This document shows positions 25,475 through 33,135 of a stretch of 64,000 nucleotides of DNA, in pieces. This stretch comes from Gemmatimonadota bacterium (lineage in GTDB: Bacteria; Gemmatimonadota; Gemmatimonadetes; Longimicrobiales; Gaopeijiaceae), in assembly GCA_022340865.1 (NCBI GenBank), contig JAJDNC010000010.1, forward strand, positions 22,382-86,381, given 5' to 3'. Each line of letters begins with the position of its first letter. The first letter of the stretch is position 1. A program made the translations under genes and the position numbers. Below the pieces are notes generated by a model, which made no database searches, had not been told where the DNA came from, and saw only the letters and a program-made list of their open reading frames with translations.

Positions 25475-25504
25475 GAGGGCCGTCGACCCCGGAAGACGGC
25501 CCTC
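25475..25504 (-). promoter_or_regulatory. Perfect 10-base-arm inverted repeat in the leader of the metalloregulator gene
   Basis: GAGGGCCGTC (25475-25484) and GACGGCCCTC (25495-25504) pair perfectly across a 10-base loop, 24 bases upstream of the start codon. It could be a leader hairpin or an operator. It does not resemble the known DtxR or MntR boxes. Confidence 0.4.
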
Positions 25505-25680
25505 ACGTTCCTCCCGTCGGGACGCCCTTCCGCGGGAGCCCGTCCGGGGGAGGCATGACGCCCCCTCCTGACTTCCCGGGACGAACGAAATACCTTCGGT
25601 GCGGCCGCACTTTCGGTGTATCATGGTATAAGAGCCATGTTCGATTCGAAGCTCGGATCTCCATCCCATCGCCCCGGCGA

Positions 25681-26211
25681 ATGAGTCCAGAGGACCCGGT
25701 TCGTCCCTACCACGCCAAAGAGGAGGCGCGCGGGCAGGAAGCCGCCGACGCCGTGGCCGCCGTGCTGAAGCACGCCGCGGAGCACGACGAGCGCGCGCGT
25801 GGGAAGCGGCCGCCCAGGAAGCAGCCCAAGTGGATGTTGCCCCTGGGGATCCAGCTGGCAGTGCTGGCTGTGTATCTGCTCATCTCGCCGCCACGGTGGA
25901 TCACCGTGCATCCCATCGCGGCTCCCGACTCGGCTACCCAGCAAGAAGGTCTGCGCATGGCGATGTACGTTCAGTCACAGCAGATCGAGGCATACCGGGT
26001 CCAGCACGGCCGGCTCCCCAGCACCCTCGCCGAGCTTCCCGGCACTCCGCAGCCAGGCGTCGAATACCAGGTCCAGAGCTCGGATGCGTACCGGCTGGTG
26101 GGTACGGACGGCCCGGCCGCCCTCATCTACGACTCCACCGAATCCCCTGCCGACTTCCTGGGGCCGGCGGCGGCGGCCAAGCTCGCCTCGGGTGCCGGAG
26201 GGAAGTCATGA
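25681..26211 (+). CDS. Single-pass membrane protein, pseudopilin-operon partner
   Basis: 176 aa. A charged N-terminus with many Glu, Lys and His (about 1-48) is cytoplasmic, followed by one membrane helix (about 52-72, PLGIQLAVLAVYLLI). The periplasmic part has the layout of a minor pilin soluble domain (MYVQSQQIEAYRVQHGRLPS, TLAELPG). There is no prepilin peptidase site. The stop overlaps the next ATG (ATGA at 26208), so it is translated with the pseudopilin and probably assembles with it. A low-GC patch upstream (25585-25640) contains TATAAG at 25627 as a possible -10. No family name can be given. Confidence 0.75.
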   Translation: MSPEDPVRPYHAKEEARGQEAADAVAAVLKHAAEHDERARGKRPPRKQPKWMLPLGIQLAVLAVYLLISPPRWITVHPIAAPDSATQQEGLRMAMYVQSQQIEAYRVQHGRLPSTLAELPGTPQPGVEYQVQSSDAYRLVGTDGPAALIYDSTESPADFLGPAAAAKLASGAGGKS

Positions 26212-26735
26212 TCGCGCGCCTGCGAGTCCCGGGAAGCCGGGAGCACTCCGCGGCAGCGGGGTCCGGAAAGCGAGGCAGGTCTCGTCGAGGCGGCTTCACG
26301 TTCGTCGAGGCGCTGGTGGCCGTGTCCATCGTGGGGATCCTCGCCGGCCTGGCCCTCCCCAACATGAAGGACGTCCTGCTGCGGGCGCAGGCCACCAAGC
26401 TCGCCGGTGACATGGAGGTCGTGCGGGTCGCGGCCGCATCGTACAACGCCAAGTACCACGCGTGGCCCGCCGAGACCGCCGCCGGCAAGGTGCCACCGGA
26501 GCTGGTACCCTACCTTCCCGCCAACTACTCCTTCGTCCGCGACGGGTATGAGCTCGACTACGAGAACTGGAGCCTGCCCGGCGGACTGCCCGGAGACCCG
26601 AAGACGCATACGCTCATCGGTGTCTCCGTCGTGGTCACCAACCCGGCACTGGGCAACGCCCTGGTGGAGCTGCTGGGCAAGGCCATCATCTTCTCCGTCG
26701 GTAACAGGCACACGATCGTCATCGATCGCTCCTGA
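26208..26735 (+). CDS. Type IV pilin-like / type II secretion pseudopilin
   Basis: 175 aa. After a long basic leader (residues 1-29) comes the prepilin peptidase site RRGGF^TFVEALV with Glu at +5 and the hydrophobic N-helix (VSIVGILAGLALPNM). The soluble domain (SYNAKYHAWPAETAAGK, VVTNPALGNALVELLG) is small and of the GspG/PilA size class, but has no Cys pair. The 29-residue leader is longer than the usual 6-15. No pilus assembly ATPase, peptidase or platform gene is in the window, so this is an orphan pair using machinery encoded elsewhere. Confidence 0.85.
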   Translation: MIARLRVPGSREHSAAAGSGKRGRSRRGGFTFVEALVAVSIVGILAGLALPNMKDVLLRAQATKLAGDMEVVRVAAASYNAKYHAWPAETAAGKVPPELVPYLPANYSFVRDGYELDYENWSLPGGLPGDPKTHTLIGVSVVVTNPALGNALVELLGKAIIFSVGNRHTIVIDRS

Positions 26736-26827
26736 CGCCCCGTCGCGCCGGTGTGGAATGTTCCGGCGCCACGGTCGTATGTTCGGATGACGCCAGGCAT
26801 ACGGCCCCTCCATCACCGATTCCCGTC

Positions 26828-27247
26828 ATGAGTCCATACGAGAAGGCCACCGAAGGGATCCGGGTACGCGTCGAGCCGTACTTCTCCCCGGCCGAGTCCA
26901 GCCCGGCCGAAGGCACCTTCGTGTTCGCCTATCACATCGAGGTGGCGAACGAGGGGGACGTCGCTGCGCAGCTTCTCTTCCGCCACTGGCTGATCCACGA
27001 TGCGGCGGGTGACGACACCGAGGTGGACGGAGAGGGCGTCGTGGGCCTCCAGCCCCGGCTCCACCCGGGGGAGTCGCACAGCTATCGGAGCTTCTGCGTG
27101 CTGACCTCGCCGTCGGGGTACATGGAGGGGTACTACACCTTCGAGCGCGCGGGCGGAGGGCGCTTCCGCGTGGAGGTCCCCCGCTTCGACTTCACCGCCC
27201 CGATGCTGGCGCACTTCGATGAGAGCGACGACGAGGTCATGAACTGA
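26828..27247 (+). CDS. apaG: ApaG-domain protein
   Basis: 139 aa from ATG at 26828. The single ApaG fold (fibronectin-III-like) shows VRVEPYFSPAESSPAEGTFV, the central RHWLIHDAAG and VVGLQPRLHPGESHSYRSF, and PSGYMEGYYTF: nearly the complete family pattern. ApaG is linked to Co2+/Mg2+ homeostasis in enterobacteria, but its biochemical role is unsettled. It stands alone between the pilin pair and the histone-like gene. Confidence 0.95.
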   Translation: MSPYEKATEGIRVRVEPYFSPAESSPAEGTFVFAYHIEVANEGDVAAQLLFRHWLIHDAAGDDTEVDGEGVVGLQPRLHPGESHSYRSFCVLTSPSGYMEGYYTFERAGGGRFRVEVPRFDFTAPMLAHFDESDDEVMN

Positions 27248-27312
27248 GGCGCCGGGGACATCCGGTGCCTTCCACGGTCGGCGCGGAGGTCTCGCACGCG
27301 GCGAAACAGGCG

Positions 27313-27341
27313 TTTGCAGCGCCTGTGCTTTCTGTTATGCT
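27313..27341 (+). promoter_or_regulatory. Promoter of the histone H1-like gene
   Basis: TTTGCA (27313-27318), a 17-base spacer and TATGCT (27336-27341), each 4 of 6 to the sigma70 consensus. Start near 27348, giving a leader of about 37 bases to the GTG at 27385. This supports that start over the longer frame from 27265. Confidence 0.5.
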
Positions 27342-27384
27342 ACTCCGTTTTCACCCACTCACCCACAGGCTCGTAGGGGGACAC

Positions 27385-27939
27385 GTGAGTGACGCGGTAG
27401 CCGTGGACGCCAAGCGCATCCTCCTGCGCTATGGAGCACCCATCTCGGTTCTGGACAAGGTGTCCGAGGCGGAGCGGATCGCGTTTGCACGAACCGTCAG
27501 CAGGACCGTTCTCGCCGAGCGGGAGGACGTGCTCCGGAAGCTGCTCACCGACCTGGGGTACATGGAGCCGGTGGCGCCCAAGGGGGGCAAGGGGTCTCGC
27601 TCCCACAAGGGAAACTCGGGAAGCACGAACAAGCCGGCCGACAAGAAGCCGACACGGGCCGCGAAGAAGGCTGAGAAGCCGATCGAGAAGAAGCCGACAC
27701 GGGCCGCGAAGACGGCTGAGAAGCCGATCGAGAAGAAGCCGGCACGGCCCGTGAAGGCGACGAAGCCCGCCGCGGCCAAGAAGGCGCCGACCCGGAAGGC
27801 GAGGAAGCCCGCCGCGGCCAAGAAGGCGCCGACCCGGAAGGCGAGGAAGCCCGCCGCGGCCAAGAAGGCGCCGACCCGGAAAGCGAAGAAGTCCGCCGCG
27901 GCCAGGAAGGCGCCGACCCGGAAGACGAAGAAGCGCTAG
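27385..27939 (+). CDS. Histone H1-like Lys/Ala-rich repeat protein
   Basis: 184 aa from GTG at 27385 (TAGGGGG seven bases upstream, promoter at 27313-27341). Residues about 1-62 form a helical domain without a known name (AKRILLRYGAPISVLDKV, DVLRKLLTDLGYMEP). From about 63 on, the protein is Lys/Ala/Pro/Arg only: three 15-residue units around KKPTRAAK..EKPIE, then about four 14-residue units around KPAAAKKAPTRKAR. This resembles the C-terminal tails of eukaryotic H1 and bacterial AlgR3- or Hc1-like proteins, which bind and bridge DNA. The likely role is as a nucleoid protein. Its TAG stop shares the palindrome CTAG with the stop of the opposing gene. Confidence 0.82.
   Translation: MSDAVAVDAKRILLRYGAPISVLDKVSEAERIAFARTVSRTVLAEREDVLRKLLTDLGYMEPVAPKGGKGSRSHKGNSGSTNKPADKKPTRAAKKAEKPIEKKPTRAAKTAEKPIEKKPARPVKATKPAAAKKAPTRKARKPAAAKKAPTRKARKPAAAKKAPTRKAKKSAAARKAPTRKTKKR
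27643..27935 (+). repeat. Coding tandem repeats, 45-base then 42-base units
   Basis: Inside the histone-like gene, about 2.5 units of 45 bases (27643 to about 27750) are followed by about four near-identical 42-base units (27763-27935, starting aagcccgccgcggccaag). The near identity at DNA level points to recent slippage or unequal exchange, so copy number may vary between strains. Confidence 0.85.
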
Positions 27940-29897
27940 TCGCAGTCGATCTCGAGGACGCGCACCCCGTCGAGGGGGAGCTGCGCCCGTACGCGCGTGC
28001 GACCTCCCGCCTCCACGGCATCCAGCTCGGCCGCCTGGCCGTCCACGCGCACGGCGCGCACTCGGCTCCCCGCCACCGCAGGCTCGAACACCACCATGGG
28101 CGGCACCCTCCCCTCCAGAGGAGTGAGGACGAACCTGTGGGTGGGGCCGTCCCGGTGGTATTCCAGGGTCGCGCGCACGTCTCCCACCCGGACGTTGCGC
28201 ACCTCGAAGGTGTCGCCGTCGGTGGGGAGGGTGGGCGCGAGGCCGAGACGACCCGCAGGTGCATCCGGAGCGAGACCCAGCACGCCGTGCGCCAGCGTGG
28301 CCAGGAGGATGCCCGCCCCGGGGGCGCCTGCGCGGAGCACATCGTTCACCGGATCCCAGGCGCCGCGACACCCCCCACCCTCGACGGGGCCCCCTCGAAG
28401 CCCTTCCCCGAGGACCCCTCGCCAGGCGGCGTATCCCTCGTCGGCCCGACTGGACACCAGGGCGCTCCACGCGGCCAGGCCCGGCCGGATGCCCTGCCCG
28501 CCGGGGCCGGGTGAGGTGTGTGAGGCTCCGCCGGGGCCGCCGAGGAGAGCTCGGAGGCGATAGGCGGCGCTGGACGGCGCGGTTGCCGAGGGCAGCATGG
28601 GCAGGCGTGCGGGACCATCTCCCACGGGGTCCAGGGTGGGTGGAGCCGTCCCGGCGCTCCGCAGCGTGCTCAAGGTCTCGAGGTCGGCGGCGTGATGCAG
28701 CGCGTCCGCCAGGGAGTCCAGCGCGAACGCCCACACCGCCCAACCCCCGCGGTCGGAGAGCTGGCGCGCCGTGTCGAGGCCACCGGCTCGCACGCGCCTG
28801 AGATGCCGGAGGGCCGGCGCGACATCGCCGATGGCCAGCGCGATGCGCGCGGCCAGGACCGTCGCCAGGGCGGCGGTGGGGACCAGGCCTCCCAGCCCCG
28901 GATCCGCTTCGGGCACCGCGCATTTCTCGAGTAGGCCGAGGGCTGCGGCCGCCGTCTCCCCGTCCCCGATGGCCAGCGCCCCGATCCCGGTCCAGAAGGC
29001 GTCTTCCGGGCGCACGCCGGCGCCGGGCGTCGCCCACCCCACAGCGGTGCGCACCCGTGAGGTCGCCCAGACCCACGCCTGATCCACCCCCGGCACCCCG
29101 GTGGCCAGCGCCAGCGTCCGGACGTGCCGCGGATCCGCATCCCGCACCGCTCGAACGGCGTGCGCACCGAGGGTCCACGCCGTCGTGAGGGTCGTCTCCA
29201 CGCGGTGCGCCGGGCCGGCGGCCAGCACGAGCGTCACCGGACCCTCGCTCCCCACGGCCGCCGTCACACGCAGCCCCCCGCCCTCGGCCTCGTGGGCGCT
29301 CCAGGCTCTCGGCGCAGGGTGCACGCACACCTCCACGACGTCGTCGCCGTGGGCCCCGTCCGCCGCACGGAGTCCCGCTTCGCCCACCGCGTAGCGCGCA
29401 TCGGCGGCACCGGGCAGGATGTGGATGGACAGGTCCTGGACGGCGGGTGCAGATGCCCCCGGTGGCGCCATCCACTGCATCGCCACGGCCGGAAGCGTGG
29501 GCAGGGCCAGGACCGTCTCCAGCGTGACCCCCCGGGGACCCGCGAGCTCCCTGCGCAGGAGTCCCGGGGACGTCAATACGTTCACGCCATCCCCCGTGTG
29601 GGCATCCACCGCTCCCGCCACGAGGCGGGCGCCGAGACGCACGGCCTCCACTCCGTGGCGCTCGGTGCCGCCCGCCGCCGCGTGGACGCCGGCCACCAGA
29701 AAGCGTCCGGGCCCGGACGGAGCCGCCACCGCCACCGCCGTGCCGGCGTCCTCCAGGACCGGGGGTGCGGTCCTGGCCGCGGGCGTCCCCAGGCCGGGAT
29801 CGGGACGGATCCCCCGCCGGGCTCCCCCCGCCCCGGGCATCAGGTGGTGCCCCCTCGGCAACGCGGACAGCGTATCCGCGTCGGGACAGGCCGGCAC
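27936..29897 (-). CDS. Large unrecognised protein, possibly an exported six-hairpin-type protein with a broken signal peptide
   Basis: 653 aa from GTG at 29897, the most upstream start in this frame. No catalytic signature is recognised. The N-terminal half is beta-rich (APSGPGRFLVAGVHAAAGG, VEVCVHPAPRAW). The middle (about 270-450) is helical, with DQAWVWATSRVRTAVGW, FWTGIGALAIGDG and RGGWAVWAFALDSLADALHH, like an (alpha/alpha)6 barrel of glycan-acting enzymes. The end is a beta-sandwich (FEVRNVRVGDVRATLEY, VRVLEIDCD). Directly upstream, in another frame, the ATG at 29959 encodes a clear signal peptide (MLLTILVGVAVAPSAAGATA) that runs to a stop 39 codons on; a single-base indel near 29880-29900 would join it to this gene. 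Either a frameshift or a lost leader is possible. Confidence 0.6.
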   Translation of the reverse strand: MPACPDADTLSALPRGHHLMPGAGGARRGIRPDPGLGTPAARTAPPVLEDAGTAVAVAAPSGPGRFLVAGVHAAAGGTERHGVEAVRLGARLVAGAVDAHTGDGVNVLTSPGLLRRELAGPRGVTLETVLALPTLPAVAMQWMAPPGASAPAVQDLSIHILPGAADARYAVGEAGLRAADGAHGDDVVEVCVHPAPRAWSAHEAEGGGLRVTAAVGSEGPVTLVLAAGPAHRVETTLTTAWTLGAHAVRAVRDADPRHVRTLALATGVPGVDQAWVWATSRVRTAVGWATPGAGVRPEDAFWTGIGALAIGDGETAAAALGLLEKCAVPEADPGLGGLVPTAALATVLAARIALAIGDVAPALRHLRRVRAGGLDTARQLSDRGGWAVWAFALDSLADALHHAADLETLSTLRSAGTAPPTLDPVGDGPARLPMLPSATAPSSAAYRLRALLGGPGGASHTSPGPGGQGIRPGLAAWSALVSSRADEGYAAWRGVLGEGLRGGPVEGGGCRGAWDPVNDVLRAGAPGAGILLATLAHGVLGLAPDAPAGRLGLAPTLPTDGDTFEVRNVRVGDVRATLEYHRDGPTHRFVLTPLEGRVPPMVVFEPAVAGSRVRAVRVDGQAAELDAVEAGGRTRVRAQLPLDGVRVLEIDCD

Positions 29898-30128
29898 GCT
29901 GCCGTCGCACCTGCCGCGGACGGCGCGACGGCGACACCGACGAGGATCGTGAGGAGCATGGGGACGGGGGTAGGGGTTCGCAGGTGCAGGACCCGACCCG
30001 GCACGTTAGAGGGGTCACCGGGCCGGGGTCCAGGGGACCGCTTCGCCCCTGGAGGTTCGAAGTGTCATGCGACGGCCGTATGCACTACACTATCGACCCC
30101 AGGGACCACTTTGCGGCAGGAGACGAGA

Positions 30129-31106
30129 TTGGGCGCCATCCGCGACTTCATGGACAAGCACTACCGTCATTTCAACGCCCGCGAGACGGTGTGGGCCGCC
30201 CGCGCCTATGAGGAGCACCTCGCAACGGGGGGCAAGATGATGGTCACCCTGGCCGGCGCCATGTCCACGGGGGAGCTGGGGATCATCCTGGCGCGCATGA
30301 TCCGGGAAGGGAAGGTCCACGCCATCTCGTGTACCGGGGCAAACCTCGAGGAGGACGTGTTCAACCTCCTGGCGAGCACCGAATACCAGATCATCCCGTC
30401 GTGGCGGGAGCTGGCGGCCTCCGACGAGGTGGCGCTCTACGATCGCGGCATGAACCGCGTCACGGACACGTGCATCCCCGAGACCGTGATGCGCCACCTG
30501 GAGAAGCGGCTGGTGAAGATCTGGTCGGAGGCCGCGGAGAAGGGGGAGCGCTACACGCCGGCGGAGATCATGTTCAAGGTGCTCTCGGACGCGAGCCTGA
30601 AGGAGCACTACCAGATCGATCCCGCGCACTCGTGGATGCTGGCCGCCATGGAGATGGGCGTTCCCGTGTGGGCTCCCGGGTGGGAGGACTCCACCACGGG
30701 GAACATCTTCTCCGCCTCGGTGATGAGCGGGAAGGTCAAGCACCACACCTGCGTGAAGACCGGCACGGAGCAGTTCCAGCAGATCATGGAGTGGTACCAG
30801 GCCAACCACGGCGCCGACGAGGACAGGCCCTCGGTGGGCTTCTTCCAGATCGGGGGCGGCATCGCCGGTGACTTCGCCATCTGCGCGGTGCCTTGCCTGA
30901 TCCAGGACCTGCGTAGGGACGTGCCGTTCTGGGGGTACTTCGCCCAGATCACCGATGCGGTGACCAGCTACGGAGGGTACTCCGGGGCGCCGCCGAACGA
31001 GAAGATCACCTGGGGGAAGATCGCGGCGGACACCGCCCGCTTCTTCATCAACTCCGACGCGTGCGTGGTGGCGCCGCTGATCTTCGCGTACGTGCTGGGA
31101 GACTGA
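30129..31106 (+). CDS. Deoxyhypusine synthase-like protein
   Basis: 325 aa from TTG at 30129 (GCAGGAGA upstream); an ATG at 30150 is the alternative. Homology is end to end: TLAGAMSTGELGIILARMIR, ISCTGANLEEDVFN, YTPAEIMFKVL, PVWAPGWEDSTTGN, FFQIGGGIAGDFAIC, DAVTSYGGYSGAPPNEKITW and GKIA, where the WGK lysine matches the catalytic Lys of the eukaryal enzyme. Deoxyhypusine synthase transfers aminobutyl from spermidine to eIF5A with NAD. Bacteria have EF-P rather than eIF5A, and some bacterial relatives are homospermidine synthases or unassigned. The true substrate here is therefore open; polyamine chemistry is the safe guess. Confidence 0.88.
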   Translation: MGAIRDFMDKHYRHFNARETVWAARAYEEHLATGGKMMVTLAGAMSTGELGIILARMIREGKVHAISCTGANLEEDVFNLLASTEYQIIPSWRELAASDEVALYDRGMNRVTDTCIPETVMRHLEKRLVKIWSEAAEKGERYTPAEIMFKVLSDASLKEHYQIDPAHSWMLAAMEMGVPVWAPGWEDSTTGNIFSASVMSGKVKHHTCVKTGTEQFQQIMEWYQANHGADEDRPSVGFFQIGGGIAGDFAICAVPCLIQDLRRDVPFWGYFAQITDAVTSYGGYSGAPPNEKITWGKIAADTARFFINSDACVVAPLIFAYVLGD

Positions 31107-31157
31107 AGCGCGGGACGCGACGGGGCGCCACCGGTCATGGGTGGGCGGCCCGTGACC

Positions 31158-31185
31158 GTCACCGCCGTGCCTTCAAAGCGGTGAC
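31158..31185 (+). terminator. Hairpin after the deoxyhypusine synthase-like gene
   Basis: GTCACCGC (31158-31165) and GCGGTGAC (31178-31185) pair perfectly across 12 bases. A five-T run follows at 31196-31200, about ten bases beyond the stem, which is late for a classical terminator. Confidence 0.4.
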
Positions 31186-31190
31186 GTCCG

Positions 31191-31213
31191 AGGCTATTTT
31201 TCTAGGCTATACT
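31191..31213 (+). promoter_or_regulatory. typA upstream -10 with a duplicated AGGCTAT
   Basis: TATACT at 31208-31213 is a 5 of 6 match to the -10 consensus, about 35 bases before the typA ATG. AGGCTAT occurs twice, at 31191-31197 and 31204-31210, the second copy running into the -10. No good -35 is present. Confidence 0.4.
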
Positions 31214-31247
31214 ACGAACCCCGGAAGACCCCTCGCGTCACGCAGTC

Positions 31248-33089
31248 ATGCCCATCCGCAACATCGCGATCATCGCCCACGTCGACCATGGCAAGACGAC
31301 GTTGGTGGACCAGATGTTCCGCCAAGCCGGCGTCTTCCGGGCGAACCAGGCCGTGGAGACCCGCGTCTTGGACTCGAACCCGCTGGAGCGGGAGCGAGGG
31401 ATCACGATCCTGTCCAAGAACACGGCGGTGCACTGGCACGGCATCAAGATCAACATCGTGGACACCCCCGGGCACGCGGACTTCGGCGGCGAGGTGGAGC
31501 GTATCCTGCGCATGGTGGACGGGGTGGTGCTGCTCGTGGACGCCGCCGAGGGTCCCATGCCCCAGACGCGCTTCGTCACGCGCAAGGCCCTGGAGCTCGG
31601 GCTCCTTCCCCTCGTGGTGGTCAACAAGGTGGACCGTGCCGACGCTCGTGTTCGCCAGGTGCACGACGAGGTGCTGGAGCTGCTCATGGACCTGGAGGCC
31701 ACCGACGCGCAGCTCGACGCGCCGTTCCTGTACGCCTCCGGGCGCGAGGGCTGGGCGTCCCGCGACCCAGACCACCGGGGCGGTGACCTGACACCTCTCT
31801 TCGAGACCATCGTCGACCACTTCCCCCCGCCGCAGGTGGACGGGGAAGGGCCGTTCCAGATGCTCATCTCGACGCTGGACTTCTCGACCTACGTGGGACG
31901 CATCGCCATCGGCCGCATCGAGCGCGGCACCGTCCGGGTCGGCGACCGGGTGGCGCTCCTGCCGCTGGGCGAGCCGGGGCCCGTGGCCGAGGACGAGGGC
32001 GAGACGTCGCGCGTCCTGAAGCTCTTCACCTTCCTGGGCCTGGAGCGCCTGGACGTGGAGGAGGCCGGCGCGGGGGACATCGTGGCGCTGGCGGGTCTCG
32101 AGGGCGTGGAGATCGGCAAGACCGTCACCGATCCCGAGCATCGCGACCGCCTGCGCGGCATCGCGGTGGAGGAGCCCACGCTGTCAGTGGACTTCACCGT
32201 GAACAACTCGCCCTTCGCGGGACAGTCGGGGAAGTACGTCACGACCCGGCAGGTGCGCGAGCGGCTCTTCCGGGAGCTGGAGCGGAACGTCGCGCTCCGC
32301 GTCGAGGACACCGAGCAGCCCGACACCTTCACCGTGAGCGGACGCGGTGAGCTGCACCTGACCATCCTCATGGAGACCATGCGCCGCGAGGGGTACGAGT
32401 TCCAGGTGTCACGGCCCCGGGTCATCACCCGGAAGGACCCCGACGGCAGGATCCTGGAGCCGTACGAGGAGGCGGTGGTGGAGGTCCCCGCCGAGATGGT
32501 GGGCACGGTGATCGAGAAGATGGGCCCGCGCCGCGGCGAGATGCAGGAGATGAAGGCCATGGACTCCGGGAGCACGCGCCTCCGCTTCCGCGTGCCCGCG
32601 CGGGGGCTCTTCGGGTACCGCTCGGAGTTCATGACCGACACCCGGGGCGAGGGGATCCTGCACCACAACTTCCACTCCTGGGGTCAGTGGTCGGGCGCCC
32701 TGCGGGGGCGCAGCCGCGGTGTGCTGGTCGCCGACCGGGAGGGGGCGGCCGTGGGGTTCGCGCTCTTCAACCTGCAGGAGCGGGCGACCATGTTCGTCAG
32801 CCCCGGGGAGCCGGTCTACGCGGGCATGATCGTCGGCGAGAACGTTCGTACCGACGACATGGACGTGAACGTCACCAAGGAAAAACGGCTCACGAACATG
32901 CGCACGACGGCGTCGGACGAGAACATCAAGCTGGAGACGCCGCGCAGGCTCACCCTGGAGCTGGCCCTGGAGTTCATCGAGGAGGACGAGCTCATCGAGA
33001 TCACTCCCGACGCGGTCCGCCTGCGCAAGCGGGTCCTCGACCAGAACCTCCGGCGGAAGGCGAGCCGGTCGGCGAACCGGATGGCCTAG
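31248..33089 (+). CDS. typA: Ribosome-associated GTPase TypA/BipA
   Basis: 613 aa, the family length. The GTPase motifs are HVDHGKTTL (G1), ERGITI (G2), DTPGHADF (G3), NKVDRADA (G4) and YASGREG (G5). Domain II, the EF-G-like domains III and V ([19 protein letters not shown]) and the BipA-specific C-terminal part ([36 protein letters not shown]) are all present. It binds the ribosome and is needed for 50S assembly and growth under cold or stress. No Shine-Dalgarno is visible before the ATG. Confidence 0.97.
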   Translation: MPIRNIAIIAHVDHGKTTLVDQMFRQAGVFRANQAVETRVLDSNPLERERGITILSKNTAVHWHGIKINIVDTPGHADFGGEVERILRMVDGVVLLVDAAEGPMPQTRFVTRKALELGLLPLVVVNKVDRADARVRQVHDEVLELLMDLEATDAQLDAPFLYASGREGWASRDPDHRGGDLTPLFETIVDHFPPPQVDGEGPFQMLISTLDFSTYVGRIAIGRIERGTVRVGDRVALLPLGEPGPVAEDEGETSRVLKLFTFLGLERLDVEEAGAGDIVALAGLEGVEIGKTVTDPEHRDRLRGIAVEEPTLSVDFTVNNSPFAGQSGKYVTTRQVRERLFRELERNVALRVEDTEQPDTFTVSGRGELHLTILMETMRREGYEFQVSRPRVITRKDPDGRILEPYEEAVVEVPAEMVGTVIEKMGPRRGEMQEMKAMDSGSTRLRFRVPARGLFGYRSEFMTDTRGEGILHHNFHSWGQWSGALRGRSRGVLVADREGAAVGFALFNLQERATMFVSPGEPVYAGMIVGENVRTDDMDVNVTKEKRLTNMRTTASDENIKLETPRRLTLELALEFIEEDELIEITPDAVRLRKRVLDQNLRRKASRSANRMA

Positions 33090-33135
33090 CGGAGCCCTCC
33101 CGCCGGCGGAGGGGGATGCGTGAGCGGGCGTCGTC

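Noticed and set aside
27643..27935. Regularly spaced repeats as a possible CRISPR array
   Set aside because: Units are contiguous, in frame and code Lys/Ala repeats; there are no unique spacers.
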